A DNA stretch of 64,000 nt from Saprospiraceae bacterium (GCA_028280415.1 JANQLV010000057.1:38327-102326); one strand, 5' to 3'; shown: positions 28,101 to 37,571, counted from the stretch's first letter. Program-made: numbers and translations. The notes: generated by a model from the letters alone, not told the origin.

Positions 28101-28232
28101 CATAAGTTCCTCATCAATACCAAGCTTTTGCAGCTCGGCTCGGGCTTGTTCTTCAGTTATAGGCGGTTGTGCAATGAGAATTTGAACGAAAAAAAACAGA
28201 ATGGTGACTCCAAGTAGTCTTTTCATACGCAT
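25170..28232 (-). CDS. Wza-like polysaccharide export protein with many SLBB domains
   Basis: 1020 aa, about three times the length of Wza. A signal peptide (residues 1-22, ending VQILIAQ) is followed by an acidic and Pro/Ser-rich region (about 25-145), the Poly_export domain (PPDSYILGAGDIIAVSIFG, about 174-255) and roughly seven SLBB/beta-grasp repeats from about 255 to 890. Three of these, starting near residues 517, 612 and 706, are near-duplicates of about 95 aa (SGAVRNP, LAGGLLPEATDFGYL, VEGAVRNP, MAGGLRPDATTFGYL). A hydrophobic stretch close to the C-terminus (AVLSLILLVQQINR) replaces Wza's amphipathic helix. It should form the periplasmic/outer-membrane exit channel. The start may be Met1 or Met3. 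Confidence 0.85.
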   Translation of the reverse strand: MRMKRLLGVTILFFFVQILIAQPPITEEQARAELQKLGIDEELMRQKLLERGIDIDNVDQKDPRALLEIEKAIEEILQEIEAEKEGGISPSSSSPPAAPATNPDPQPVPEQVVVADSTDVTIEEIKSASEAEVEVAEEFIEEFQEQLPLPSIYGQHIFRDKSIQLYRQSEDVKPPDSYILGAGDIIAVSIFGVSQEGAVFEINKSGYISPSQMPRIYLKGLSLGKAKTLLRRRYSNYFNFRPEEFEVTINYARTINVNIVGEVENYGSFNIPAVNTAFNALVASGGPSAIGSVRNIQLIRAGEQAKRIDIYEYLLNPSVQNEFYLQENDYIHVPIAERLVSINGAIRRPFTFELTRGEELKKLIEFAGGFTDNAYKGKIQIKRVISGEETIIDLDYRTIENTTTDFQLFSSDVVTIESKAKPYKNFVEISGAVEFPGRFELTDGMRIGDLLQKAILEEDARTDIAFIQRANVNGTVRYEKVDLKALLDDTNSLANLSLQARDKLIIYAQKQFTDVADFRVSGAVRNPVKLPFSVGKEIKIDDAIILAGGLLPEATDFGYLNRVNPLNKKERETIRIDIRKALDNPGGPENITLEPFDELTIYSIEDYTDDATITVEGAVRNPLSFDYAVNTSVKDIITMAGGLRPDATTFGYLRRVDPTNSKNRTLLRVDIQKAFADPSSPENFSLEPLDVLTVYSKELFMDDANISIAGAVRSPGQFPYAQNFSLKDIIVMAGGLKLEAAQSRIEVFRVVFKDEQTAETIVATLEVDDSLNIISGGGSFELAPFDLVVVRQIPDFELQNVITINGEVKYPGPYPLLNDNERLLSIIERAGGMTTEAFPEGATLYRTQDNTGYIIVELNKALKNKKDQSNFILKSGDIIDIPKQKDLVTIKGATKANELYPEKITQGGKINVAYRKGKSAKWYVDNYAAGIGDDGHKKYISVEHPNGEIEKTRNFLFFKTYPTVREGSIVTVGIKPPKEVKEKEDKEPREKVDWGRTLADGIAQATAVLSLILLVQQINR

Positions 28233-28281
28233 TTAACTGTTAAAGTCTATTAGCACCCGAATAAGAGCGCATAGCAGCTGA

Positions 28282-28342
28282 AAAACCGAGGACGAATCAG
28301 TTTTCTAAATTAAACGCAAAAGTAAGTAGTTTCTTGAAATTA
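28282..28342 (-). promoter_or_regulatory. Promoter box plus 5' hairpin leader of the wza-like gene (copy 2)
   Basis: On the minus strand TACTTTTG (28324-28317) is a -7 box. Twelve bases downstream lies the same hairpin as at 18611: arms AAAACTGA and TCGGTTTT with loop TTCGTCC (28304-28282), identical over 23 bases. The upstream block TAATTTCAAG (28342-28333) is also conserved at the same distance from the -7 box. The leader continues about 50 nt to the ATG at 28232. Confidence 0.6.
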
Positions 28343-28511
28343 CATAATATAATTATCGGTTATTTGTTTTTGGAGCTTATTAACAAATGTTCGATACCTG
28401 TCAAAATATTTGTTTTTAGGAATCAAATAAAAACAGCCTGAAATTTTAGAATCAGAACCTCATACCTTTTAAAAGAGCTTTTTTAGCATTGGTCATTATA
28501 TCTGATTTTTG

Positions 28512-31500
28512 TTATACATCGTAGTTTAAAACCGGCGCCAGCCAGTGTTCTGCTTCCTCAATGCTCATGTTTTTCCTTTTCGCATAGTCTTCCACCTGGT
28601 CTTTTGATATTTCTCCCAAACCGAAATATTTTGAATCCGGATGTGAAAAATACCAACCACTTACGGCCGCGGCTGGATACATGGCATAACTGTCGGTTAG
28701 GGTGATTCCGGTATTTGTTTCCGCATTAAGTAGGTCGAAAAGCTTGGCTTTTTCTGTGTGTTCCGGGCAGGCTGGGTATCCCGGAGCAGGCCGAATGCCC
28801 TGGTACTTTTCAGAGATTAGCTCGTCATTATTTAACTTTTCACCATTGGCATAGGCCCAGGATTCTGTCCGGACTTTTTCGTGCATTCTTTCGGCAAAAG
28901 CTTCTGCCAGACGGTCCGCCAATGCTTTGAGCATAATGGCACTATAATCATCATGTTCGGCTTCGAATTCTTTTATTTTTGCTTCAATTCCAATCCCGCT
29001 GGTAAGGGCAAAGGCGCCGATGTAATCCTCAAGGCCACTATCTTTCGGAGCAATATAATCAGTTAAACAATTATTGGCTTGCCCGGGTGCTTTTTGTCTT
29101 TGCTGGCGAAGGTTATTCAGAGTGAAAAGCACTTCTTTCCGCTTGTTATCTTTGTAAATTTCAATATCATCTTCAAGACTATTCGCCGGAAATAACCCGA
29201 TAACCGCTCGGGCGGTGAGCCATTTTTCATCAATAATACGTCTCAGCATGCTCCGCGCATCATTATAAAGTTTCCTGCATTCCTCCCCTACTACCTCATC
29301 TTCGAGAATGGCGGGGAATTTCCCTCTCAACTGCCAGGTCGCAAAGAACGGTGTCCAGTCAATGTATTGTGTCAGTTCTTCAAGATCGTATTGATCAAAA
29401 ACCTGAATTCCCGTCGTGGCTGGTTTAGGTGGCGTATAATCAGCCCAGGAGATTTGCGCTTTATTAGCCCTGGCTTTTTTCAACGTAATATATTTCTTGT
29501 TGGCTTTTCGATTACCGCGAAGTGTTCGAACTCTTTCGTATTCCTTTTTTATATCTAAAATGAAATTGCTGCTGGTATCTTCATGCTCACTTAATAGAGC
29601 ACTGGCAACGGAAACAGATCTCGAAGCATCGAGAACATGTATAGTCGGGCCACTATATTGAGGCTCAATTTTTACAGCAGTATGTGTTTTGGATGTGGTG
29701 GCACCACCAATCATTAAAGGAATTTTGAAACCCTGACGTTCCATTTCCTTCGCGACATAAACCATTTCATCGAGGGAAGGCGTGATCAATCCACTCAAGC
29801 CTATAATATCCACTTTCTCCTCCCGGGCAACTTTAAGTATTTGATTTGCCGGAATCATTACTCCCAGATCAATTATATCATAATTATTACAACCGAGGAC
29901 CACACCAACGATATTTTTACCAATATCATGAACATCCCCTTTGACTGTTGCCATTAATATTTTGCCTTTGGAAGATTGATTATTATTTCCTGTTTTGGCC
30001 GCTTCGATAAACGGTGTCAAGTAAGCAACTGCTTTCTTCATCACCCGGGCACTTTTAACCACCTGGGGAAGAAACATTTTTCCAGCACCAAAAAGATCAC
30101 CAACTACATTCATACCATCCATTAATGGTCCTTCAATGACCTGTAAAGGGGTCGGCAATTTTTGACGGGCTTCTTCGGTGTCTGCTTCTATAAACTCCGT
30201 AATTCCTTTGACCAAAGCATGTGAAAGACGTTTTTCTACACTTCCTTCGCGCCAGCTAAGATCTTTTTGAATCGTACGGCCGCCGCCTTTTACACGTTCT
30301 GCATAGTTAGTTAGGGCCTCTGTTGCATTTTCATTTTTATTAAAAAGAACATCTTCAACAAGAACCAGTAATTCCTTAGGGATTTCTTCATAGACTTCAA
30401 TCATTCCGGCATTTACGATTCCCATATCCATACCCGCTTCGATCGCATGATAGAGGAAAGCGGAATGCATGGCTTCCCGTACTACATTATTTCCTCTGAA
30501 AGAAAATGAAATATTACTTACCCCGCCACTAACTTTTGCACCTGGACAAAGTGCTTTGATCTTTCGGGTTGCTTCAATGAAATTGATTGCATAATTATTA
30601 TGTTCCTCAATTCCGGTCGCCACCGCAAAAATGTTAGGATCAAAAATAATATCCTGGGGTTTGAAGCCTACTTTGCTTACCAATATGTCATAGGCTCTGG
30701 CGCATATCTCGACTTTGCGTTCAATTGTATCGGCTTGTCCTTTTTCATCAAAAGCCATTACAACTGTAGCTGCACCATACCTGCGGACGATCTTAGCCTG
30801 ACGAATAAACTCTTCCTCCCCTTCTTTCATCGAAATAGAATTGACAATGCATTTTCCCTGAACACATTTAAGTCCTGCTTCTATGACATTGAATTTGGAG
30901 GAGTCGATCATGATTGGAAGCTTGGCAATATCGGGTTCTGACATCAGCAGATTTAAGAAAGTAGTCATTGCTTTTTCCGAATCAAGCAAGCCTTCATCCA
31001 TATTCACATCGATTACCTGAGCACCACCATCAACTTGTTGTTGCGCAACGGAAAGGGCTTCCTGATAATCTCCGGACTTTATTAACCGGGCAAATTTTCG
31101 GGATCCGGTTACATTGGTACGTTCACCAATATTGACAAAATTGATAGACGGTCGGAGAATCAGAGGTTCGAGACCGCTGTAGGAAGAAAGGGGTTCGACC
31201 TTGGGTATTTTTCTCGGACTTAGGCTTTCTACCGCTTTGGTCATAGCACGGATATGGTCGGGAGTAGTTCCACAACAACCGCCAATAATATTGACGAATC
31301 CGCTGGAAGAGAAATCGCGGATATAATTCTTCATCTCGTCTGCTTCCTGGTCGTATTCTCCGAACTCATTGGGCAGACCGGCGTTGGGATAGGCACTGAC
31401 ATTACAATCTGCTATTTTTGAAAGCGTTTCGATATATGCTCTCATTTCCTGAGCGCCGAGTGCACAATTCAGGCCGACGCTAAAAAGATCCATATGATTA

Positions 31501-32192
31501 ACGGAAATCCAAAAAGCTTCTACAGTTTGTCCGGAAAGCGTTCTTCCCGAGGCATCGGTGATCGTCCCGGAAACCATTATAGGCAGTTTTTCCCGTTTTT
31601 CTTCAAAAAGCGTATCAATGGCATAGAGTGCGGCCTTGCAATTGAGTGTGTCAAAAATCGTTTCGACCAATAAAATGTCAACCCCTCCTTCCATTAGTCC
31701 TTTAGCCTGTTCATAATACGCTTCTACTAATTGGTCGAAAGTAACAGCCCTATATCCGGGATTATTGACATCGGGTGAAAGAGAAGCGGTACGATTGGTT
31801 GGACCGAGCGCTCCAGCAACGTAACGGGGCTTCTGAGGGTTGAGCGCCGTATATTCTTTAGCCGCTTTCTTAGCAATCCGGGCAGATTCATAATTCATCT
31901 CATAAGCGAGGTCTTCCATTTCGTAATCTGCTTGTGCAATACTGGTCGAGCTAAAGGTATTGGTTTCAATAATATCTGAACCCGCATCCAGGTATGCTTT
32001 GTGAATAGCTTCGATGATATGAGGCTGAGTAATGGAAAGCAGGTCATTATTCCCTTTTACGTCTTTATGAAAATTGGCAAAGCGCTCACTTCGATAATCT
32101 TTTTCTTCCAGACTGTACTGTTGTATCATCGTACCCATTGCACCATCCAGTACCAAAATCTTTTCTTTAGCTATATCCCGAATTGACCTCAT
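28512..32192 (-). CDS. metH: Cobalamin-dependent methionine synthase
   Basis: 1226 aa, the full four-module length. ATG at 32192 is preferred to a TTG two codons earlier. The homocysteine domain has LDGAMGT and the zinc cysteines in GLNCALGA and [10 protein letters not shown]. The pterin domain has [18 protein letters not shown] and [16 protein letters not shown] motifs (here [13 protein letters not shown]). The cobalamin domain has the lower-ligand motif [14 protein letters not shown]. The activation domain has [12 protein letters not shown] and [17 protein letters not shown] for SAM binding. It makes methionine from homocysteine and methyl-tetrahydrofolate in the cytoplasm. It is transcribed away from cysC. 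I saw no B12 riboswitch fold in the 309-bp interval, although I could not run a model search. Confidence 0.97.
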   Translation of the reverse strand: MRSIRDIAKEKILVLDGAMGTMIQQYSLEEKDYRSERFANFHKDVKGNNDLLSITQPHIIEAIHKAYLDAGSDIIETNTFSSTSIAQADYEMEDLAYEMNYESARIAKKAAKEYTALNPQKPRYVAGALGPTNRTASLSPDVNNPGYRAVTFDQLVEAYYEQAKGLMEGGVDILLVETIFDTLNCKAALYAIDTLFEEKREKLPIMVSGTITDASGRTLSGQTVEAFWISVNHMDLFSVGLNCALGAQEMRAYIETLSKIADCNVSAYPNAGLPNEFGEYDQEADEMKNYIRDFSSSGFVNIIGGCCGTTPDHIRAMTKAVESLSPRKIPKVEPLSSYSGLEPLILRPSINFVNIGERTNVTGSRKFARLIKSGDYQEALSVAQQQVDGGAQVIDVNMDEGLLDSEKAMTTFLNLLMSEPDIAKLPIMIDSSKFNVIEAGLKCVQGKCIVNSISMKEGEEEFIRQAKIVRRYGAATVVMAFDEKGQADTIERKVEICARAYDILVSKVGFKPQDIIFDPNIFAVATGIEEHNNYAINFIEATRKIKALCPGAKVSGGVSNISFSFRGNNVVREAMHSAFLYHAIEAGMDMGIVNAGMIEVYEEIPKELLVLVEDVLFNKNENATEALTNYAERVKGGGRTIQKDLSWREGSVEKRLSHALVKGITEFIEADTEEARQKLPTPLQVIEGPLMDGMNVVGDLFGAGKMFLPQVVKSARVMKKAVAYLTPFIEAAKTGNNNQSSKGKILMATVKGDVHDIGKNIVGVVLGCNNYDIIDLGVMIPANQILKVAREEKVDIIGLSGLITPSLDEMVYVAKEMERQGFKIPLMIGGATTSKTHTAVKIEPQYSGPTIHVLDASRSVSVASALLSEHEDTSSNFILDIKKEYERVRTLRGNRKANKKYITLKKARANKAQISWADYTPPKPATTGIQVFDQYDLEELTQYIDWTPFFATWQLRGKFPAILEDEVVGEECRKLYNDARSMLRRIIDEKWLTARAVIGLFPANSLEDDIEIYKDNKRKEVLFTLNNLRQQRQKAPGQANNCLTDYIAPKDSGLEDYIGAFALTSGIGIEAKIKEFEAEHDDYSAIMLKALADRLAEAFAERMHEKVRTESWAYANGEKLNNDELISEKYQGIRPAPGYPACPEHTEKAKLFDLLNAETNTGITLTDSYAMYPAAAVSGWYFSHPDSKYFGLGEISKDQVEDYAKRKNMSIEEAEHWLAPVLNYDV

Positions 32193-32501
32193 AAACAAGT
32201 TTGGTTTATTTAAATTTATTTAATGCTTCGATTGATCGGCTAAAAGTGTCAAATCTTTCCTCTTTTCGTTTAGGCTTGCAAACTTTATATAGGCTCTATA
32301 CGTATAGTTTGAATCTTTCAAATTGTAAATTTATGATTTAGAATATCAAAAAGCTGTAAAAAGTTTCTTAAATAAACAGATTCTGACAAATGAGTAAACC
32401 CGCATCGGGACTTTTAGTACAGACAGAATTCTTGCATACAGTGCTTGAATATGATGTAACAATTATAGAACTTGCCCTTTTTCTATTAAAAGAAGAAATT
32501 T
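32193..32501. other. Divergent metH/cysC intergenic region, nothing recognised
   Basis: AT-rich 309-bp interval that must hold both promoters. I found no exact TAnnTTTG box in either direction; TATAGTTTG near 32305 is a near match on the plus strand. No RNA gene, riboswitch or repeat could be supported. Confidence 0.4.
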
Positions 32502-33098
32502 TTGGAGAATATTCACCCTATTTTTGATCGACTGCTACAGAGAAAAGATCGCGAAGCTTTCCTTAATCAAAAAGCCAAAGTGCTTTGGTTAACGGGTCTT
32601 TCGGGTTCTGGCAAAAGTACTATTGCACAGGCTCTTGAACGCGAATTGTATAATCGCGGATATTTTGCTCAAGTACTGGATGGGGATAATATCCGAAACG
32701 GAATCAATAATAATCTTGGTTTCTCTTTGAAAGATAGAAAGGAGAATATCCGAAGGATTGCGGAAGTGGCTAAACTCTATCTTCACTCAGGGGTTATTTC
32801 TATCAATTCTTTTATTAGTCCAACGCAAGAAATTCGCGCCTTTGCCAAATCGATTATAGGAAGCGAAGATTTTATCGAAATCTATATAAATACGCCTTTG
32901 GAAGTATGCGAATCCCGGGATGTAAAAGGTTTGTATAAAAAGGCACGGAAAGGCGAGATCGAGGGATTTACGGGAATAGACTCTCCTTATGAGGTTCCAG
33001 AAGAACCGGATTTGGAGATCAAAACGGAGCAGCAAAGTATTCAGGAATCTGTGGCTATTATATTAGAATATGTTATTCCAATTATAAAATTGAATTGA
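32502..33098 (+). CDS. cysC: Adenylylsulfate (APS) kinase
   Basis: 198 aa. The P-loop GLSGSGKST is at residues 32-40, followed by DGDNIRNGINNNLGFS, the APS-binding block RRIAEVAKL and FISPTQEIR. The start codon is TTG; no ATG exists before the P-loop, and the N-terminus ENIHPIFDRLLQRKDR fits Bacteroidota CysC proteins. It phosphorylates APS to PAPS. The stop codon overlaps the cysD start (TGATG), so cysC-cysD-cysN form one operon for sulfate activation. No PAPS/sulfite reductase or sulfotransferase gene lies next to it. Confidence 0.93.
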   Translation: MENIHPIFDRLLQRKDREAFLNQKAKVLWLTGLSGSGKSTIAQALERELYNRGYFAQVLDGDNIRNGINNNLGFSLKDRKENIRRIAEVAKLYLHSGVISINSFISPTQEIRAFAKSIIGSEDFIEIYINTPLEVCESRDVKGLYKKARKGEIEGFTGIDSPYEVPEEPDLEIKTEQQSIQESVAIILEYVIPIIKLN

Positions 33099-34000
33099 TG
33101 AATTATCAATTAAATCATTTAAGAGAATTAGAATCTGAATCCATTTTTGTATTAAGAGAAGTGGCTGCACAATTTGAAAACCCCGTGCTGATGTTTTCCG
33201 GAGGTAAAGATTCTATTTTGATGGTACATTTAGCTCAAAAGGCATTTTATCCTGCCAGAATCCCTTTCCCTTTATTACATGTTGATACGGGGCATAATTT
33301 TCCGGAAACGATTGCTTACCGGGATGCTTTGGTGGAACGTCTTGGGCTTCGCCTGATTATAGCTTCGGTTCAGGAGGCGATTGATAAAGGTATGGTGACT
33401 GAGGAAAAAGGTTATAATGCAAGTCGTAATGGATTGCAGACAACCACCTTATTGGAAGCATTGGAAAAGGGCAAGTTCGATGCTGCTCTGGGAGGTGCTC
33501 GCCGGGATGAAGAAAAAGCCAGAGCAAAAGAACGTTTTTTCTCTCACCGGGACGAGTTTGGTCAATGGGATCCCAAAAATCAAAGGCCCGAATTGTGGAA
33601 TTTGTTTAATGGCCGGAAGCATTACGGGGAACATTTTCGGGTGTTCCCGATTAGCAACTGGACCGAATTGGATGTCTGGCAGTACCTGGCTATGGAAAAT
33701 GTTGAATTGCCCAGTCTGTATTTTGCCCATAAGCGAAATGTTTTTGAAAGAGATGGAATTCTATTGGCTGATTGTGAGTACATTCAAAAAAAGCCGACAG
33801 AAGAAGTTAAGGAAATGATGGTTCGCTGTCGGACGATTGGAGATATGACTTGTACCGGTGTCTGGCTTTCTCAGGCAAGTACTATTGAGGAAATTATAGA
33901 GGAAGTTGCTACAAGCCGCATGACGGAGCGGGGAGGCAGAGCAGATGATAAACGTTCAGAGACTTCAATGGAGGATCGGAAGAAAACCGGATATTTTTAG
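33098..34000 (+). CDS. cysD: Sulfate adenylyltransferase subunit 2 (small subunit)
   Basis: 300 aa from the ATG at 33098, which overlaps the cysC stop by one base. An in-frame TTG one codon earlier is less likely. The PP-loop SGGKDS is at residues 34-39, followed by FPLLHVDTGHNFPETIAYRD, GARRDEEKARAKER and FPISNWTELDVWQYL. The C-terminus SRMTERGGRADD is typical. With CysN it makes APS from sulfate and ATP. Confidence 0.95.
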   Translation: MNYQLNHLRELESESIFVLREVAAQFENPVLMFSGGKDSILMVHLAQKAFYPARIPFPLLHVDTGHNFPETIAYRDALVERLGLRLIIASVQEAIDKGMVTEEKGYNASRNGLQTTTLLEALEKGKFDAALGGARRDEEKARAKERFFSHRDEFGQWDPKNQRPELWNLFNGRKHYGEHFRVFPISNWTELDVWQYLAMENVELPSLYFAHKRNVFERDGILLADCEYIQKKPTEEVKEMMVRCRTIGDMTCTGVWLSQASTIEEIIEEVATSRMTERGGRADDKRSETSMEDRKKTGYF

Positions 34001-34072
34001 TTAGAAGCTGGCTTCATTTTTTAAAAAAATATAATACGCTGCCATTTAGAGAGGTAGTTTAAAATATGAAAT

Positions 34073-35329
34073 ATGGATTTTCAATCTTCAGAATTGTTGA
34101 GATTTACGACTGCAGGGAGCGTAGATGATGGAAAAAGCACATTAATCGGTCGAATTTTATATGATAGTAAATCAATATACCAGGATCAGATGGAGGCTAT
34201 TGAAGCGAGTAGTCTGAGAAGAGGTGAAACAGAAGTTAACCTGGCCCTGCTGACAGATGGTTTGCGATCAGAGCGGGAGCAAGGGATTACAATAGATGTG
34301 GCTTATCGGTATTTTTCCACGCCCAAACGCAAATTTATTATTGCCGATACTCCTGGACATATTCAATATACCCGCAATATGGTGACCGGAGCATCGACTG
34401 CCAATGTTGCTTTGATTTTGGTAGATGCCAGAAATGGAGTAGTTGAACAAACTCGCCGCCACGCCATTATCGCTTCTTTATTGCAAATACCTCACCTGGT
34501 TATTTGTATTAATAAAATGGATTTGGTTGATTATGATGAGGAAAGGTATGAGCAAATCAAGAGTAGCTTTGAAAGGTTTGCGGCTAAGCTGGATGTCAAG
34601 GATGTGCACTTCATTCCGATATCGGCCTTGAGGGGGGATAATGTTGTTAATCGATCAGCTGAAACCTCCTGGTATGAAGGCCCCACCTTGATGTATTATC
34701 TGGAGAATGTGCATATCGCAAGTGATCATAACTTTATTGATACCCGGTTTCCGGTGCAATACGTTATTCGACCTAATACTGACCAGTTTCACGATTATCG
34801 TGGATATGCGGGGCGGGTTGCCGGAGGAATATTGAAAAAAGGAGATAAAGTTACGGTTTTACCTTCCGGATTTTCGTCAACAATTGCAAAGATTGATACC
34901 ATAGATGGAGCGTTAAATGAAGCATTCCCGCCGCAATCAGTGACCATTTTACTGGAAGATGATATTGATATTAGTCGTGGAGATATGATTGTTAGAGAGA
35001 ATAATCAACCAATAATCGGGCAGGATTTGGAAGTAATGGTTTGCTGGTTTAATGAAAAGCCTTTACAATCCAGAGGGAAGTATACTATTTTGCATACTAC
35101 TAAAAGTGCCCGATGTATGATCAAGGAGATACGTTACAGGCTTGATATCAATACGCTACACAGAGATCTGGAAAATATGGAAATCAAGATGAATGATATT
35201 GGTCGCATTGTGATTCGAACTACAAAGCCACTTTTCTATGATGCTTACCGCAAAAACAGAATTACGGGAAGTGTTATTTTTGTAGATGAAGGAACAAACG
35301 AGACTGTAGGTGCCGGAATGATCATCTAG
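34073..35329 (+). CDS. cysN: Sulfate adenylyltransferase subunit 1 (GTPase)
   Basis: 418 aa translation-factor-type GTPase. The G1 motif GSVDDGKST (15-23), the REQGITIDVAYRYF switch region, DTPGH (G3) and NKMD (G4) are intact, followed by EF-Tu-like beta-barrel domains. It uses GTP hydrolysis to drive APS formation by CysD. There is no fused CysC domain, which agrees with the separate cysC upstream. It follows cysD by 72 bp and ends in a terminator. Confidence 0.95.
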   Translation: MDFQSSELLRFTTAGSVDDGKSTLIGRILYDSKSIYQDQMEAIEASSLRRGETEVNLALLTDGLRSEREQGITIDVAYRYFSTPKRKFIIADTPGHIQYTRNMVTGASTANVALILVDARNGVVEQTRRHAIIASLLQIPHLVICINKMDLVDYDEERYEQIKSSFERFAAKLDVKDVHFIPISALRGDNVVNRSAETSWYEGPTLMYYLENVHIASDHNFIDTRFPVQYVIRPNTDQFHDYRGYAGRVAGGILKKGDKVTVLPSGFSSTIAKIDTIDGALNEAFPPQSVTILLEDDIDISRGDMIVRENNQPIIGQDLEVMVCWFNEKPLQSRGKYTILHTTKSARCMIKEIRYRLDINTLHRDLENMEIKMNDIGRIVIRTTKPLFYDAYRKNRITGSVIFVDEGTNETVGAGMII

Positions 35330-35354
35330 GTTTCTCTTTTAATAGAAAATCACT

Positions 35355-35391
35355 GAAGCCTGTTTCTTAAAAAGGGACGGGCTTCGCTTTT
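35355..35391 (+). terminator. Terminator after cysN
   Basis: GAAGCCTGT (35355-35363) pairs with ACGGGCTTC (35377-35385, one G-T pair) and is followed by GCTTTT. The convergent Wzi-like gene ends at 35390, so the hairpin may serve both strands. Confidence 0.65.
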
Positions 35392-37189
35392 AAAACTCAA
35401 AGCGTTTATTGGAGATATTCATCCGAAAACCGCCTCCAATATAACTAGTCCTCTGAGAACGTTCCTCCAGATCACTTTCCTGATTTCTGTATAAATAATA
35501 CAAATCGATAAAAGTATTATGGAAGAGTTGATAACTGAGATCAATTCCGATCAGAATCGTTTTTGTGCCTACCCCCTGCCCTATCTCATTGCCAAAATCC
35601 ATTACCCGACTGGTATGAGGCAGGATGATATTATTTCCCCAGTTTACGGATGCCTCTTCATCCTCTCCATAATTCATAAAGATAAGCCGGGTATCTACAA
35701 TCAATTTATTCAATGGCTGATAACGGGCTTTGAAGATTATCTCCCGAAAATTTGCTCCTAAAGGATGAGCCAAGGGCTGATGATAGTGAGTGTAGCTCGT
35801 GGAGCTGTCTCTATGCGTATAGGTATAGGGGCGTACACTGTTAAACTCCACCTGCGTGTCCAGATGGTCTATGCCAAAGGTATTAATGTATTTCAAACCT
35901 AATTGATATCCGAACTTATTGGCCCACCATCCTCTTCGTTCGATGATTAATTCACTGAATTTGAATTCATCGAGCATTAATTGACCATACAATTGAAAGC
36001 GATTATACAGATTCCAGTTGGTATTGATTCCTATAAGAACATTATCCGGGCTGCCGATGTATTGTTCGACCGTTCTGTAAAGGATGAGGGGATTGAGGTA
36101 TTGTAATTCGAATTGATTATTTCTGCTAAATATGACCGCTTCATAAAGGCCGACTTTAAGGTTTTTGGCGAGTTGGAAGTTGAGGTAATGGGCGGCCATG
36201 TATTTTTTTGGGATAAGGTTGTCTCCCCGGGCACTATTAGCAGAAATAGATCCTAATTCAGCAAAGATGTTTTGGTAGTGAATGCGCCAGACTTTTGTAT
36301 TGAATTTCAGATAAAAATAATTACTTCCAAAATCGGAAAGCAAAAGAGAGCGATACCCATTTCCAATGGCATTGGTGCCGTGCCCCAATTGCATGCCGAC
36401 GTGTTTCGTTAGATTGAATCCGATATAAGCCTGTCCAAAAAGGTAGTCATAGCCATCGGTAATATTCAGGAATTGACTTCGATAACCTTTGTAAAGACTA
36501 GCCCCGGGAATAGCTGCATCTCTAATTACTCTCTCATTAACATAAGAAGCAAATCGACTTTGATTCTCAAGAATGTTGGAGTAGAAATAAATTCTTTCAT
36601 CGATTGCACCTCTTAGTTCCAATCCTCTCGTATTTTGAAATATAAGTTCATCATCACCTTGTTCTCTTGCTAATCGAAAATTGATAATTGGATTAAGTTT
36701 GAGCTGGAAATAAGGGCGATTCAGTTCAAAGAAGTTTGCGGGCGTTTTATAAAAGTATTTAAAAACCGGTTTTTCATTTGTGCGGTAATAAGGGCTGTGT
36801 CTGGTGGCTACGGACTGCCGGATAGTGTAAAAAGTCTTGGTACTATCAACGTATATTTTTTCATTGAGAGGTTCGATCTTTCCGGTCAGTGTCGTGCTGA
36901 ATTCAGCTTGTTTGAGCCATTCATTATTATCATCGTAGATATATTGCAAATCGGCAATATCCAGATCACTTAGTTCTGCCCCTGATGTGTCTATATAAGT
37001 GCTAAACCTGATGATATCTCCCCTCAGATATGGTTTTATACTAGTATGAAAAGTTTGGTCATTATAGAGTATATCCAGTCTGTCGATGAGGTGATAATTA
37101 TCAATCCCGATAGGCAGTGCACTTCCTTGCGCCGACAAATGGTATTGGAGCAAGAATAGTAAAGAGAGTACAAGCAGGAATATCCTCAT
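35390..37189 (-). CDS. Wzi/RemB-like outer-membrane beta-barrel protein
   Basis: 599 aa. A signal peptide (MRIFLLVLSLLFLLQYHLSAQ) is followed by an acidic N-terminal portion and then a long series of alternating-hydrophobic beta strands ending in an aromatic residue (RFEF), as in outer-membrane barrels. MQLGHGTNAIGNGYRSLLLSDFGSNYFYLKFNTKVWRIHYQNIFAEL matches the capsule-assembly Wzi family, which in Bacteroidota includes RemB, a gliding-motility surface protein. Binding of exported polysaccharide at the cell surface is the likely role. It is probably transcribed alone. Confidence 0.7.
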   Translation of the reverse strand: MRIFLLVLSLLFLLQYHLSAQGSALPIGIDNYHLIDRLDILYNDQTFHTSIKPYLRGDIIRFSTYIDTSGAELSDLDIADLQYIYDDNNEWLKQAEFSTTLTGKIEPLNEKIYVDSTKTFYTIRQSVATRHSPYYRTNEKPVFKYFYKTPANFFELNRPYFQLKLNPIINFRLAREQGDDELIFQNTRGLELRGAIDERIYFYSNILENQSRFASYVNERVIRDAAIPGASLYKGYRSQFLNITDGYDYLFGQAYIGFNLTKHVGMQLGHGTNAIGNGYRSLLLSDFGSNYFYLKFNTKVWRIHYQNIFAELGSISANSARGDNLIPKKYMAAHYLNFQLAKNLKVGLYEAVIFSRNNQFELQYLNPLILYRTVEQYIGSPDNVLIGINTNWNLYNRFQLYGQLMLDEFKFSELIIERRGWWANKFGYQLGLKYINTFGIDHLDTQVEFNSVRPYTYTHRDSSTSYTHYHQPLAHPLGANFREIIFKARYQPLNKLIVDTRLIFMNYGEDEEASVNWGNNIILPHTSRVMDFGNEIGQGVGTKTILIGIDLSYQLFHNTFIDLYYLYRNQESDLEERSQRTSYIGGGFRMNISNKRFEF

Positions 37190-37285
37190 AGGGTATTAAA
37201 AGTGATGGATGTTAAAAGAAAGCTCTAAAGGTCGTAATATTTATGAATTCTGTATATCTTTTTGAAATTTATTGTAGAGCTAAAA

Positions 37286-37326
37286 CCAGCTAGGGGATGC
37301 TACAAAATGTAACATCCCCTAGTTGG
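37286..37326 (-). terminator. Strong hairpin terminator after rpsU
   Basis: Arms CCAGCTAGGGGATG (37286-37299) and CATCCCCTAGTTGG (37313-37326) pair over 14 bp with one wobble. Within the loop TACA and TGTA can pair further. On the minus strand the right-hand arm is followed by TTTTAG. It is the strongest simple hairpin that I see in the window and lies 53 bp after the rpsU stop. Confidence 0.65.
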
Positions 37327-37379
37327 AAACTTCTAGAGTCTTATATAATGGAAGTAGGTTCTGTCCTTCTACAAAAGGA

Positions 37380-37571
37380 CTAGTCTACAGATTCGAATTT
37401 TTGTTTTTTGTAAATCGCTTTAAGAATCTCCGCTCTTCTTCTTACAGAAGGTTTGATAAATTCTTTTCTTTTACGGATTTCATTGATCACGCCTACCTTG
37501 CGGTGCTTGTTTTTATATCTTTTTAGTGCGCGGTCAATAGATTCATCATCTCTGATTTCAATAATTAGCAT
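37380..37571 (-). CDS. rpsU: 30S ribosomal protein S21
   Basis: 63 aa, basic. MLIIEIRDDESIDRALKRYKNKHRKVGVINEIRKRKEFIKPSVRRRAEILKA fits bS21 of Bacteroidota: the ESIDRALKRYK helix, the V(I/L)xExRxRxxFxKPSxxRR core and a short tail. It binds the 30S platform near the anti-Shine-Dalgarno end of 16S rRNA. Flavobacteriia often have a strong Shine-Dalgarno before rpsU; none is visible here in the 15 bases before the ATG. The gene is a core chromosomal one and lies 1.6 kb from a plasmid-type partition operon. Confidence 0.93.
   Translation of the reverse strand: MLIIEIRDDESIDRALKRYKNKHRKVGVINEIRKRKEFIKPSVRRRAEILKAIYKKQKFESVD

Noticed and set aside
28233..28511. Hairpin at 28282 as an intrinsic terminator for an upstream gene
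   Set aside because: The stem is nearly all A-T, lies directly behind a promoter box, and an identical copy with the same promoter context exists at 18611. A leader element explains both better.
32193..32501. Cobalamin or SAM riboswitch before metH
   Set aside because: I could not find the B12-box-like conserved core or a convincing multi-stem fold in the 309-bp interval. A covariance-model search would decide.
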